From CAYJRR01 sp964372275 [NCBI: uncultured bacterium] (GTDB lineage: Bacteria > CAYJRR01): 37,050 nt of DNA. A program made the translations under genes and the position numbers. This document shows positions 18,595 to 25,814 of this stretch, piece by piece. The stretch lies in contig CAYJRR010000034.1 in assembly GCA_964372275.1 (NCBI GenBank), positions 1 to 37,050 on the forward strand, in the 5' to 3' direction. The notes under the pieces are model-generated. The model had not been told where the DNA came from. It was given only the letters and a program-made list of their open reading frames with translations, and made no database searches. Position 1 is the first letter of the stretch. Each line of letters opens with the position of its first letter.

Positions 18595-20892
18595 TTACGC
18601 CCCTCCCGGGGCCGGCCGGAAGCGGCGGATCCCGCTCGGCGGATGGAGGTCGATGCTGAAACGGAACGACGTCTCTTCGCGGTCGGTCTCGCGCGCCGCG
18701 CCGAGGCGCACCCCCCAGCAACCGCAGGGGCTCTCGTAGACGATCCCGCCGGAGACGACGAGGAACTCGTCGCGCTCGAAGTCGTAGCGCGCGCCGCTCT
18801 CGACGGTGAGCGTCTGCAGGATCCGCGCGAACGGCCGGCGGCTGCGCGTCAGCTCGGCGAGCTTCAGCCAGGCGCCGGCCGTCCCCTGGTGGCTGGAGCG
18901 TTCCGGCGCGTAGGCGTATTCGAGCGAAATCCCCTCCGGCGCGCCGGCGCGCGTCGCCGCCCGTCCGCCGGCGCCGGTCATCGAGCCGGTGCGGTTGTCG
19001 ACGACGGCGTCGAGGTCGAACCGCAGCGGGCCGGTGCGGAGGTCGACGTTGGCGACGCTCTCCCCCTCCTCCGGGCCGCCCGGCCGGAACCTCTCCAGGA
19101 GCGCCACCTCCAGGAGCTCGCGCACCGGCATCCGACGTTGGCGTTCCACCCGCCGTCGGAAAAGGAGGCGGTTGGTGATCCCGACGTCGACCCGGTCGCC
19201 GACGACGGGAACGGCGGCCGGTCCCTCGAACGACGTCAGCGCCTCGCCGTAGACCTCGGGCGTCCGCGTCCAACGGAGGACGGGGCCGATGCGGTGCTGG
19301 AGGCGGATCTCCTCGCCGAAGGTCCGTCGCCATTCGGCGCGAAGTTCGGCGCCGGCCTCCGGGAAGAACCGGGCGCGGGTGTCGCCGCCGAGAGGATCGG
19401 CCGACAGGTCCCCCACGCCGCCGGCGAACGCCGACATCCGGACGCCGTCCCGCCACAAGGAGACCGGCAACCGGATGGCGGGATCGACCCGCAGGTGCTG
19501 CACCTGGCGGCGCGGCGCACCGGACAGCTCACCGCCGCGCCGGAACGAACCCTGCGGCGAGCTGACGTTGTCGAACAGCTCGTACTGGGCGCCGAGGTCG
19601 GCGGTGAGGCGAAGGCCGGGGCGACCCAGCAGCGGAATCGCCGCCGCCGACGCGTCCACACTTCCCAGCCGGGAGACGGTCTGCGCGGAGTTGTAGGGGC
19701 CCGCCGATCCGACTACCCGCAGGTCCTGGTAGTAGGTGCTTCCCGCCACCAGCCCCACGACGTTCCCTCGGCGTTCCAGGAACAGGTTCGATTCGTACTC
19801 GGGGCGGGATCGCTCGGTGATGTTCGGGCCGAAGTCGAACCCGTATCGGTCATCGCCGGCCAGGTCGACGCGCGCCTTGAGGAGCGTCGACCGCATCACC
19901 TCCTCGGTCACGCGCGCCGAACCGTGCCACCGGTTCGAGGAGTAGTCGTCGGCGCTGCCGGGAAAGACGGCGGCCTCGCCGCGGATCTTCTCGTCGGCAT
20001 GCCAGGTGAAGCCGAGCTCGCCGTGGCCGCGCCGGTTGGAAAAGCGGGAGGCGACGCCGACGAAGGGGCCTCGTTGCTGGTTGTACCCCGGCTCGAGGGT
20101 CAGGTCCCACGAGCGCGCAACCGCCAGGTAGAACGGCAGCGTGGCGACGAAGCCGTCGTTGCCGCCGGGCGAGAACTGCGGCGAGAGGAACCCGGTCGCC
20201 CGTTCGGACGAGAACGGCGCGAATCCGATCGGAAGGAACAGGATCGGCACGCCGTGCGCTCGCAGCACGCCCCCTTGCATCACGGCGATGCCGCTCGGTC
20301 GGGCGGAGATCCGCGCGGCGGAGATCTCCCAGGACGAGCTTCCGTCTTCGCAGCGGCAGGGGGAGAAGCGGGCCTCGTCGATCCGGTACGCCCCCGACTC
20401 GGACCGCGCGATCCGCTTCCCCTCGATCAGGATTCCGGCCCCTTCGATCGTCGCGTCGCGCAGCACGCCGGCCTTCGTGCGCACGTCGAAGGTGGCCGAC
20501 AGCGCCTGGATCGACGCCTCCTCCTCCCCGAGATCGAGCGTCATCCGGATCCCGCCGTCGACGTCGATCGTACCGGCGACCCTGTCGTAGACCAGCCGTT
20601 CGGCGCGGGCGCGGAGCCCCGGAGCGACGATCTCGACACCATCGGTCGCTTCAACCTGCCGCGCCTTCCGCACCACGATCCGGCCCGCTTCCACCTGCAG
20701 CCGGTCGCCGGAGGGGTCGACCGGAAGGTCGAGCTCGGCCGCCCCGGCCCGGGCGAAGAAGATCACTACAAACAGGAGCGACACGAGAAAATTGGAAATT
20801 GGAAATTGGAAATGGAAAACCGACATCGGATCCTCGGTTGTCGGTTTTTCATTTCCAATTTCCAATTTCCAATTGAGTTGGCGGCGGTTCAT
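18595..20892 (-). CDS. lptD: LPS-assembly outer-membrane protein LptD
   Basis: Outer-membrane barrel that inserts lipopolysaccharide with LptE. It has 765 residues. After the signal peptide (hydrophobic LVSLLFVVIFFARAGAA) comes the N-terminal LptA/OstA-like jellyroll (ATDGVEIVAPG, DGGIRMTL), then a large barrel. Two cysteine pairs fit the family's interdomain disulfides: CRC in FSPCRCEDGS near the end of the jellyroll and CGC in ESPCGCWGV at the C-terminal barrel. The start ATG at 20892 overlaps the folC TGA (ATGA). Codons of about 7-35 are formed by the palindromic repeat 20790-20874, giving NWKLEIGNEKPTTE then VFHFQFPISNF before the hydrophobic core. A downstream Met in DPMSVFHF could also start a normal-length signal peptide, so two initiation sites are possible. 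Confidence 0.93.
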   Translation of the reverse strand: MNRRQLNWKLEIGNEKPTTEDPMSVFHFQFPISNFLVSLLFVVIFFARAGAAELDLPVDPSGDRLQVEAGRIVVRKARQVEATDGVEIVAPGLRARAERLVYDRVAGTIDVDGGIRMTLDLGEEEASIQALSATFDVRTKAGVLRDATIEGAGILIEGKRIARSESGAYRIDEARFSPCRCEDGSSSWEISAARISARPSGIAVMQGGVLRAHGVPILFLPIGFAPFSSERATGFLSPQFSPGGNDGFVATLPFYLAVARSWDLTLEPGYNQQRGPFVGVASRFSNRRGHGELGFTWHADEKIRGEAAVFPGSADDYSSNRWHGSARVTEEVMRSTLLKARVDLAGDDRYGFDFGPNITERSRPEYESNLFLERRGNVVGLVAGSTYYQDLRVVGSAGPYNSAQTVSRLGSVDASAAAIPLLGRPGLRLTADLGAQYELFDNVSSPQGSFRRGGELSGAPRRQVQHLRVDPAIRLPVSLWRDGVRMSAFAGGVGDLSADPLGGDTRARFFPEAGAELRAEWRRTFGEEIRLQHRIGPVLRWTRTPEVYGEALTSFEGPAAVPVVGDRVDVGITNRLLFRRRVERQRRMPVRELLEVALLERFRPGGPEEGESVANVDLRTGPLRFDLDAVVDNRTGSMTGAGGRAATRAGAPEGISLEYAYAPERSSHQGTAGAWLKLAELTRSRRPFARILQTLTVESGARYDFERDEFLVVSGGIVYESPCGCWGVRLGAARETDREETSFRFSIDLHPPSGIRRFRPAPGGA
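20790..20874. repeat. Near-perfect 85-base palindrome of heptamer repeats, copy 2, in the lptD signal-peptide region
   Basis: The left arm 20790-20825 consists of three copies of AATTGGA, then AATGGAA and AACCGACA. The right arm 20839-20874 is its reverse complement with one mismatch (35 of 36 pairs). The loop is 13 bases (20826-20838, TCGGATCCTCGGT). It is far more AT-rich than its surroundings. It resembles copy 1 at 1030-1118 in core sequence, position just after a coupled start codon and encoded peptide. As RNA it would form a very stable 36-base-pair stem within the first codons of lptD. Confidence 0.95.
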
Positions 20893-22190
20893 CCGATCGC
20901 CCCCGGAGGGCCGATCAGCGTTTCGCGGATTCGCCCGACGAGATAGAGCGACCCGGTGACCACCACCCGGCCGCCGGGACCGGCCTCGGCGCACGCGGCG
21001 TCGAATGCTCCCCCCGGCGATTCGTGCGCCGACGCGGCGATCCGCAGGCGCTCGCGTGCGAGGTCGCGAAGGCTCGCTGGCGCGGCCGATCGCGCGAGTC
21101 CCGACGACGTGGCGAACAGGGCGGTCGCGCCGATCGCCGCCAGCGCGTCGAGGACGGGGCCGTGCTCCTTGTCCTGCATCGCGGCGAAGACGATCGCCGT
21201 CCGCGCGCGCGGAAGGTGGGCCAGGCAGTCGGCGAGCGCGCGCGCCGCCCCCGGATTGTGCGCACCGTCGAAGACGACCTCGACGGCGCCGCCGGCAAGA
21301 AGGCCGATCGACACCGTTTCGCCGCGTCCCGGCCAGCGGGCGCCCACCAGACCGCGACGCAACGTCGCGGCGTCGAGCGCCGGATCGGCGAGAAGCGCCG
21401 CGGCGACGGCCGCCAGGGCGTTGTCCCGCTGGTGGCTGCCGGCGATCGGAAGGCGCACCCCGGAGAGCGAGAAGACCGGCCCGGGGGCGCGACCGTCGAG
21501 CTCGAAGGAACCGTCCGCCGCGATGCGCGCGTCGAGCGTCTCCCCCAGTCGCGCCAGAGGGACGCCGAGCCGACCCGCCCGGTCGGCGACGGTTCCGACC
21601 GCAGGCGGATCGCGGGCTACGCAGACCGCCGGGACCCCGACTTTCAGGATCCCCGCCTTCTCCGCGGCGATCGTGGCCGGGTCCGAACCGAGCACGGCGA
21701 CGTGATCGCGCGACAGGTGGGTCACGACCGCGACCGCCGGGACGATCACGTTGGTGGCGTCGAGGCGGCCTCCGAGCCCCACCTCGACCGCCGCAATCTC
21801 CACCGCCGCCTCGCGGAAGGCGACGAAGGCGGCCGCGGTCATCGCCTCGAAGAAAGTGAGGTCGATCCCGGTCGTGTTGGCGCGGACGGCGTGGACCGCC
21901 CGCGCGAAGTGGTCATCGCCGATCGGCCGGCCGCCGATCGCGATCCGCTCGTTCGGCCGCGACAGATGCGGCGAGGTGTAGAGGCCGACCCGCCGCCCGG
22001 CCGCCCGGAAGATCGACGAGAGGAACGCCGCCGTCGCCCCCTTCCCGTTCGTTCCCGCGATGTGGATCGACCGGAACGAGCGCTCGGGGTTGCCGAGTCG
22101 TGCGAGCAGCGCCCGGATCCGGTCGAGGCCGAACGCCATGTGGAACTCCCCGAGCGATTCGAGCCAAGCCCGGGGGTTCGTGCCGTCCAT
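20889..22190 (-). CDS. folC: Bifunctional folylpolyglutamate synthase / dihydrofolate synthase
   Basis: ATP-dependent ligase adding glutamate to dihydropteroate and folates; cytosolic. It has 433 residues. The P-loop is HIAGTNGKGATAAF, followed by YTSPHLSRPNERIAI, TFFEAMTAAAF, EVGLGGRLDATNVI, the HLSRDHVAVLG loop with metal-binding His, AAEKAGILK, and the C-terminal domain with VVFDGAHNPGAARAL and FAAMQDKE. ATG at 22190 lies 16 bases after accD. The accD-folC neighbourhood is common in proteobacteria and elsewhere. Its stop overlaps the lptD start by four bases, so lptD translation is coupled to folC. No key residue seems absent. Confidence 0.96.
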   Translation of the reverse strand: MDGTNPRAWLESLGEFHMAFGLDRIRALLARLGNPERSFRSIHIAGTNGKGATAAFLSSIFRAAGRRVGLYTSPHLSRPNERIAIGGRPIGDDHFARAVHAVRANTTGIDLTFFEAMTAAAFVAFREAAVEIAAVEVGLGGRLDATNVIVPAVAVVTHLSRDHVAVLGSDPATIAAEKAGILKVGVPAVCVARDPPAVGTVADRAGRLGVPLARLGETLDARIAADGSFELDGRAPGPVFSLSGVRLPIAGSHQRDNALAAVAAALLADPALDAATLRRGLVGARWPGRGETVSIGLLAGGAVEVVFDGAHNPGAARALADCLAHLPRARTAIVFAAMQDKEHGPVLDALAAIGATALFATSSGLARSAAPASLRDLARERLRIAASAHESPGGAFDAACAEAGPGGRVVVTGSLYLVGRIRETLIGPPGAIG

Positions 22191-22206
22191 TCCGACGAGA
22201 GGGTCT

Positions 22207-23067
22207 TCAGGCCTTCAGCAGGTGAAGCAGCCGCGAGAGCGTCGCGCGCAGCTCGCTCCGGTGGACGATGCGATCGACCATCCCGTGCTCGAGGAGGAAT
22301 TCGGATCGCTGGAACCCCTCGGGGAGCTTCTCGCGCAGCGTCTGCTCGATCACCCGAGGGCCGGCGAAGCCGATGAGGGCGTGGGGCTCGGCGAGGATGA
22401 CATCGCCCAGCATCGCGAACGAGGCCGCGACGCCGCCGGTCGTCGGATCGGTGAGGATCGAGATGTAGGGACGCCGCTCGGCCCGCAGCCGCGCCAGCGC
22501 CGCCGACGTCTTTGCCATCTGCAGCAGCGAGAGGATCCCCTCCTGCATCCGCGCGCCGCCCGAGCTCGAGACGATCACCGCCGGGGTCTTCTCGGCTGCC
22601 GCCTCCTCGAAGACGCGGGTCACCTTCTCCCCCACCACCGACCCCATCGACCCGCCCATGAAGTTGAATTCGAAGGCGCCGATCCAGTACGGCGTTCCGT
22701 CGAGGGTCGCGCGGCCGGCGATCAGGGCGTCGGAGGCGGAGGTCGCCTTCTGCGCGCTCTTCAGACGGTCGGGATAACGCTTGGAGTCCTTGAACTCGAG
22801 CGGATCGAGCGCGGTGAGGTCGGCCCACCGTTCCTCGAACGAGCCTTCGTCGGAGAGGAGCGCGATCCGCAGGCGGCTGGGCAGGTAGAAGTGATGGTCG
22901 CACTTGGGGCAGACCATCAGGTTCCGCTCGATCTCCTGCTGGTAGACGATCTCGCCACAGGACTTGCACTTCGTCCACAGCCCTTCCGGCACCTTGGCGC
23001 GCTTGGCGTCGGCTTCGCGCGGGGTCGGCTTCTCGACGTTCGACTTGATCTTGGAGAACCAGGCCAT
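22207..23067 (-). CDS. accD: Acetyl-CoA carboxylase carboxyltransferase beta subunit
   Basis: With AccA (encoded at 32639-33631) it transfers CO2 from biotin to acetyl-CoA, making malonyl-CoA. It has 286 residues. The N-terminal four-cysteine zinc ribbon is CKSC and CPKC (about residues 34-56). The crotonase-like carboxyltransferase core shows [57 protein letters not shown] and [21 protein letters not shown] at 23067 has GAGGG upstream, and the gene lies 12 bases after the TPR/cyclic-nucleotide-binding gene. Complete and ordinary. Confidence 0.98.
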   Translation of the reverse strand: MAWFSKIKSNVEKPTPREADAKRAKVPEGLWTKCKSCGEIVYQQEIERNLMVCPKCDHHFYLPSRLRIALLSDEGSFEERWADLTALDPLEFKDSKRYPDRLKSAQKATSASDALIAGRATLDGTPYWIGAFEFNFMGGSMGSVVGEKVTRVFEEAAAEKTPAVIVSSSGGARMQEGILSLLQMAKTSAALARLRAERRPYISILTDPTTGGVAASFAMLGDVILAEPHALIGFAGPRVIEQTLREKLPEGFQRSEFLLEHGMVDRIVHRSELRATLSRLLHLLKA

Positions 23068-23079
23068 CGCGTCAGACCC

Positions 23080-25005
23080 TCATCGCAGCGGATTGCCCGC
23101 CGGCTTCCGGCTGGTCATCGCCTCGGAGGTCGACCGTCGCCGCACCTCGGCGATCGCCGCCACCCGGCGCCCGACCTCGGGGTTGTCCTGGAGGAGCTTG
23201 ATCGTCGCCGCGGCCTCCAGCCGGTAGAGCTCGACGTCGGTGAGCGCGACGACGGTCGCGACCCGCGGCTGGAGGTGGATCACCGCGATCTCCCCGAAGA
23301 TCTCCCCGCTCGGCAGATCGGCCAACGGGACCAACGAATCGGTCCGCCCGTCGGGCTTCCTCGCGGCCTCCGCGACCCCCTGCGGCCCCCCCGACGAGGC
23401 GGCGAAGATGCGGACCGTTCCCGCGCGGATCATGTAAAGCGCGTCGCCGCTGTCCCCTTCGCGGAGCACGGGCTGCCCGGCGTGGTAGCGCTGGAGCGCC
23501 ATCCGGCGCACGAACTCCCAGCGGGCCTCGCGGGGAAGCGTTCCGAACAGCGGACTCTTGGCGAGGAAGGTATCGGCCAGGCGCGCGTAGTAGAACATCC
23601 GCAGCACCTGGGCGACCGCCGGGAACTCCGCCACCACCCGGTCGAAGTCGGCCTTCGACAGCTCGAGCAGCTCCGTCTCCTCCAGCGCCATCACGGAGGC
23701 GTTCCGCACCCCCCCTTCGAACAGGGCGAACTCGCCGAAGAAATCCCCGTCGCCGAGGCGCGCGAGCTGGATGTCGCGACCGTTGCGGTCGGTGAAGTAG
23801 ACCGAGACCGACCCCTGGGCGATCACGAACATCGAGGTGGCCGGTTCCCCTTCGCGGCAGATCGTCGTGTTCTGCGGAACGCGGATGGGCGACAACAGCT
23901 CGATCACCCGTTCGAACTCGGCCGGCTGGAGGTCGGAGAAGAGCGGCGTCGGTGGAACCTGCGGCACATCGCCGACGTCGGAGAAGAGGGAATCGACGTC
24001 GTTGCCGGCGGCCTTGAGCTCCTCGCGCGCCATCTCCACCGCCTGGGCGACCGTCTGCGGCGCCGCGACGGTCACCAGGTCCTGGGGCCCCAGCTCGATG
24101 ATCTCCGCCGCCAGCGCCTGGGCCGCCGTCACCTTCGCCGGCGGCGGGGACATCGCGCCAGCGGGTGAGGCCGGCGCGGCGGCATCGAACGAGGGGAAGC
24201 TCGGGAAGGGACCGCCGGTGCCGATGCCGGCAATCACCGGACCCCCCGCGGCCGAGGCGTGCGACCAGGGCAACGCGGTGCCGGCAGCCGGCGCGGGTCC
24301 GGCCGGTCCGCCCGTCGCCCAGGCCGACGCGGCGGGGGGCGGCGCGTGCGGCGCGCCGGCCGGCGTGGAGAGCGGACCGGTCATCGCCGGGGCTCCGGGT
24401 GCGGCCGCCGTCGCGGGGACGGTTGTCGGGGCGCTCGTGGCCGCCGCGGCCGGGGCCAACGGGGGCTCGGGCGCACCGACGGTGCGTTCCCGACCTCCGC
24501 TTTCGATCACCATCGTCGCGGGCGCCGCGGCCGGCGCGTCGATCGCCTTCGACGACGGAGCTGCCGCTTCCGGCGCCAGGCCGGACTGGACCTGCATCTC
24601 GTCCGGTTCGGCGGCCGGCAGGTCGAGCTCCCCTCCCTTGGGGGCCGCGGCGTTGATTCCGGCGGCCCGCGCCGCGGCGGTGGCGACGCCGCGCTTCGAA
24701 TAGAGCGCCGCCAATCGCTTCTGGGTGTCCTTCTGCGTCGGATCGAGCTGCAAGATCAGCTTGTTGACCGAGATGGCGCGGATCAGGAGCCCCTCGGCGG
24801 CGTACTTCTCCGCCACCTCCGCATAGACCGCGATCGCGTCGGCGTTCTTCGACAGCTTGACGAGCGCGTCTCCGACGCGCAGCCGGTGCATCAGATTCCG
24901 CGGCTCCGCCTTGTACAGGTCGTCGTAGGCCTCCCGTGCGGCGGCCCAATTGCCCTTCGACCACGCCTTGGCGGCCCGATCCTTGAGCTTGGCGACGTCG
25001 TCCAT
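23080..25005 (-). CDS. TPR protein with two cyclic nucleotide-binding domains joined by a long Pro/Ala linker
   Basis: A 641-residue cytosolic protein with no signal peptide. Residues 1-110 form about three TPR-like helix pairs (KGNWAAAREAYDDLYKAEP and ADAIAVYAEVAEKYAAEG). Residues of about 120-345 are a low-complexity Ala/Pro/Gly linker. Cyclic nucleotide-binding-like domains span roughly 353-475 and 478-615. The phosphate-binding cassettes read GDFFGEFALFEGGVRNASV and GEIFGEIAVIHLQPRVATV; both keep the FGE and the Arg, so ligand binding is plausible for both. There is no DNA-binding or kinase domain, so it is probably an adaptor whose interactions respond to cAMP, c-di-GMP or similar. ATG 25005 follows a 24-base gap after the HIT gene, and accD follows 12 bases later. 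The actual ligand and partner are unknown. Confidence 0.85.
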   Translation of the reverse strand: MDDVAKLKDRAAKAWSKGNWAAAREAYDDLYKAEPRNLMHRLRVGDALVKLSKNADAIAVYAEVAEKYAAEGLLIRAISVNKLILQLDPTQKDTQKRLAALYSKRGVATAAARAAGINAAAPKGGELDLPAAEPDEMQVQSGLAPEAAAPSSKAIDAPAAAPATMVIESGGRERTVGAPEPPLAPAAAATSAPTTVPATAAAPGAPAMTGPLSTPAGAPHAPPPAASAWATGGPAGPAPAAGTALPWSHASAAGGPVIAGIGTGGPFPSFPSFDAAAPASPAGAMSPPPAKVTAAQALAAEIIELGPQDLVTVAAPQTVAQAVEMAREELKAAGNDVDSLFSDVGDVPQVPPTPLFSDLQPAEFERVIELLSPIRVPQNTTICREGEPATSMFVIAQGSVSVYFTDRNGRDIQLARLGDGDFFGEFALFEGGVRNASVMALEETELLELSKADFDRVVAEFPAVAQVLRMFYYARLADTFLAKSPLFGTLPREARWEFVRRMALQRYHAGQPVLREGDSGDALYMIRAGTVRIFAASSGGPQGVAEAARKPDGRTDSLVPLADLPSGEIFGEIAVIHLQPRVATVVALTDVELYRLEAAATIKLLQDNPEVGRRVAAIAEVRRRSTSEAMTSRKPAGNPLR

Positions 25006-25029
25006 ACGGGTTCGCGGGAGTGTAGGCCG

Positions 25030-25515
25030 TCAGGTCGGCGGGGAGAAGTGGTGCGTGAGGCGCCGCCACGATTCGGCGAGTCCTTCCGAGACGACCCGCC
25101 GATCGGCCAGCACCGGCATGAAGTTGTTGTCCCCGACCCAACGCGGGACGACGTGCAGGTGACCGTGCCCCTCGACCCCCGCGCCGGCCGGCTTCCCGAG
25201 GTTCATCCCGAGATTGAAGGCGTCGGGCCTCATCACCGCCCGCAGCGCGTCGATCGACCGCTGCGCGAGCGAGAAGAGCTCCGCCGCCACCTCCGCCATC
25301 CGTCCGACGTCGTCGGTGTGCGCGAACGGGACGACCATCACGTGCCCGGCGGTATAGGGGAACTTGTTCAAGACGACGTACGCGCCGGCGCCGCGATGGA
25401 GGATCAGGTTCTCCTCATCGCGGCGTTCGGCGGGCAGGCGGCAGAACAGGCAGCCGATCTCCTTCGGCGCCTGGAACAGTTCCGTCCGCCAAGGGGCCCA
25501 GAGGCGCTCGGTCAT
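25030..25515 (-). CDS. HIT-family nucleotide hydrolase / Ap4A phosphorylase-like protein
   Basis: A 161-residue cytosolic enzyme of the histidine-triad superfamily. The catalytic triad HGHLHVV is at residues 117-123 (H117, H119, H121). The N-terminal motif RLWAPWR and the CLFC pair (with LILHRGAGAYVVLNKFPYTAGHVMV-type strands in shorter blocks) match the ATP adenylyltransferase-like HIT group. Likely substrates are dinucleoside polyphosphates or adenylylated compounds. ATG at 25515 overlaps the TGA of the ihfB-like gene (ATGA), with GAAGGG upstream. The function in this operon is unclear; it is a housekeeping-type gene. Confidence 0.92.
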   Translation of the reverse strand: MTERLWAPWRTELFQAPKEIGCLFCRLPAERRDEENLILHRGAGAYVVLNKFPYTAGHVMVVPFAHTDDVGRMAEVAAELFSLAQRSIDALRAVMRPDAFNLGMNLGKPAGAGVEGHGHLHVVPRWVGDNNFMPVLADRRVVSEGLAESWRRLTHHFSPPT

Positions 25516-25814
25516 CCCTTCGTCGAAACCGGCATGTCGCCGTCGACGCGCTCGCGGAGCTCTTTCCCGACCTTGAAGAACGGGACCCGCTTGGCGGCGA
25601 TCTGGACCTTCTCGCCGGTCTTCGGGTTGCGTCCCTCGCGCGCCTCGCGGTGCTTCACCTGGAACGAACCGAACCCCCGGATCTCGATCCGCTCGCCGCG
25701 CGCGAGGGAGGAGGTCATCGAGTCGAAGATGATGTTGACGATCGTCTCGACGTCCTTCTTGGTCAGGTTCGGATTCTTCTCGGCGATCTTCTCGACGAGA
25801 TCGGACTTGGTCAT
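25512..25814 (-). CDS. ihfB: HU/IHF-family DNA-binding protein, IHF-beta-like
   Basis: A 100-residue DNA-bending nucleoid protein. The sequence begins MTKSDLVEKIAEKNPNLTKKD and contains IEIRGFGSFQVKHREAREGRNPKTGEKV, the beta-arm with the intercalating Pro (RNPKTGE) that is the family signature. The name ihfB is supported by neighbourhood: it directly follows rpsA and cmk as in gammaproteobacteria. The sequence alone does not separate IHF-beta from HU with certainty. ATG 25814 overlaps the rpsA TGA (ATGA), with GGAGGG upstream. The C-terminal tail VDGDMPVSTKG is slightly longer than usual. Confidence 0.9.
   Translation of the reverse strand: MTKSDLVEKIAEKNPNLTKKDVETIVNIIFDSMTSSLARGERIEIRGFGSFQVKHREAREGRNPKTGEKVQIAAKRVPFFKVGKELRERVDGDMPVSTKG

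Noticed and set aside
20790-20874. The lptD palindrome as an intrinsic terminator for folC
   Set aside because: It lies inside the coding sequence after the coupled lptD start and has no terminal T-run; the frame continues into a good signal peptide and an intact LptD.
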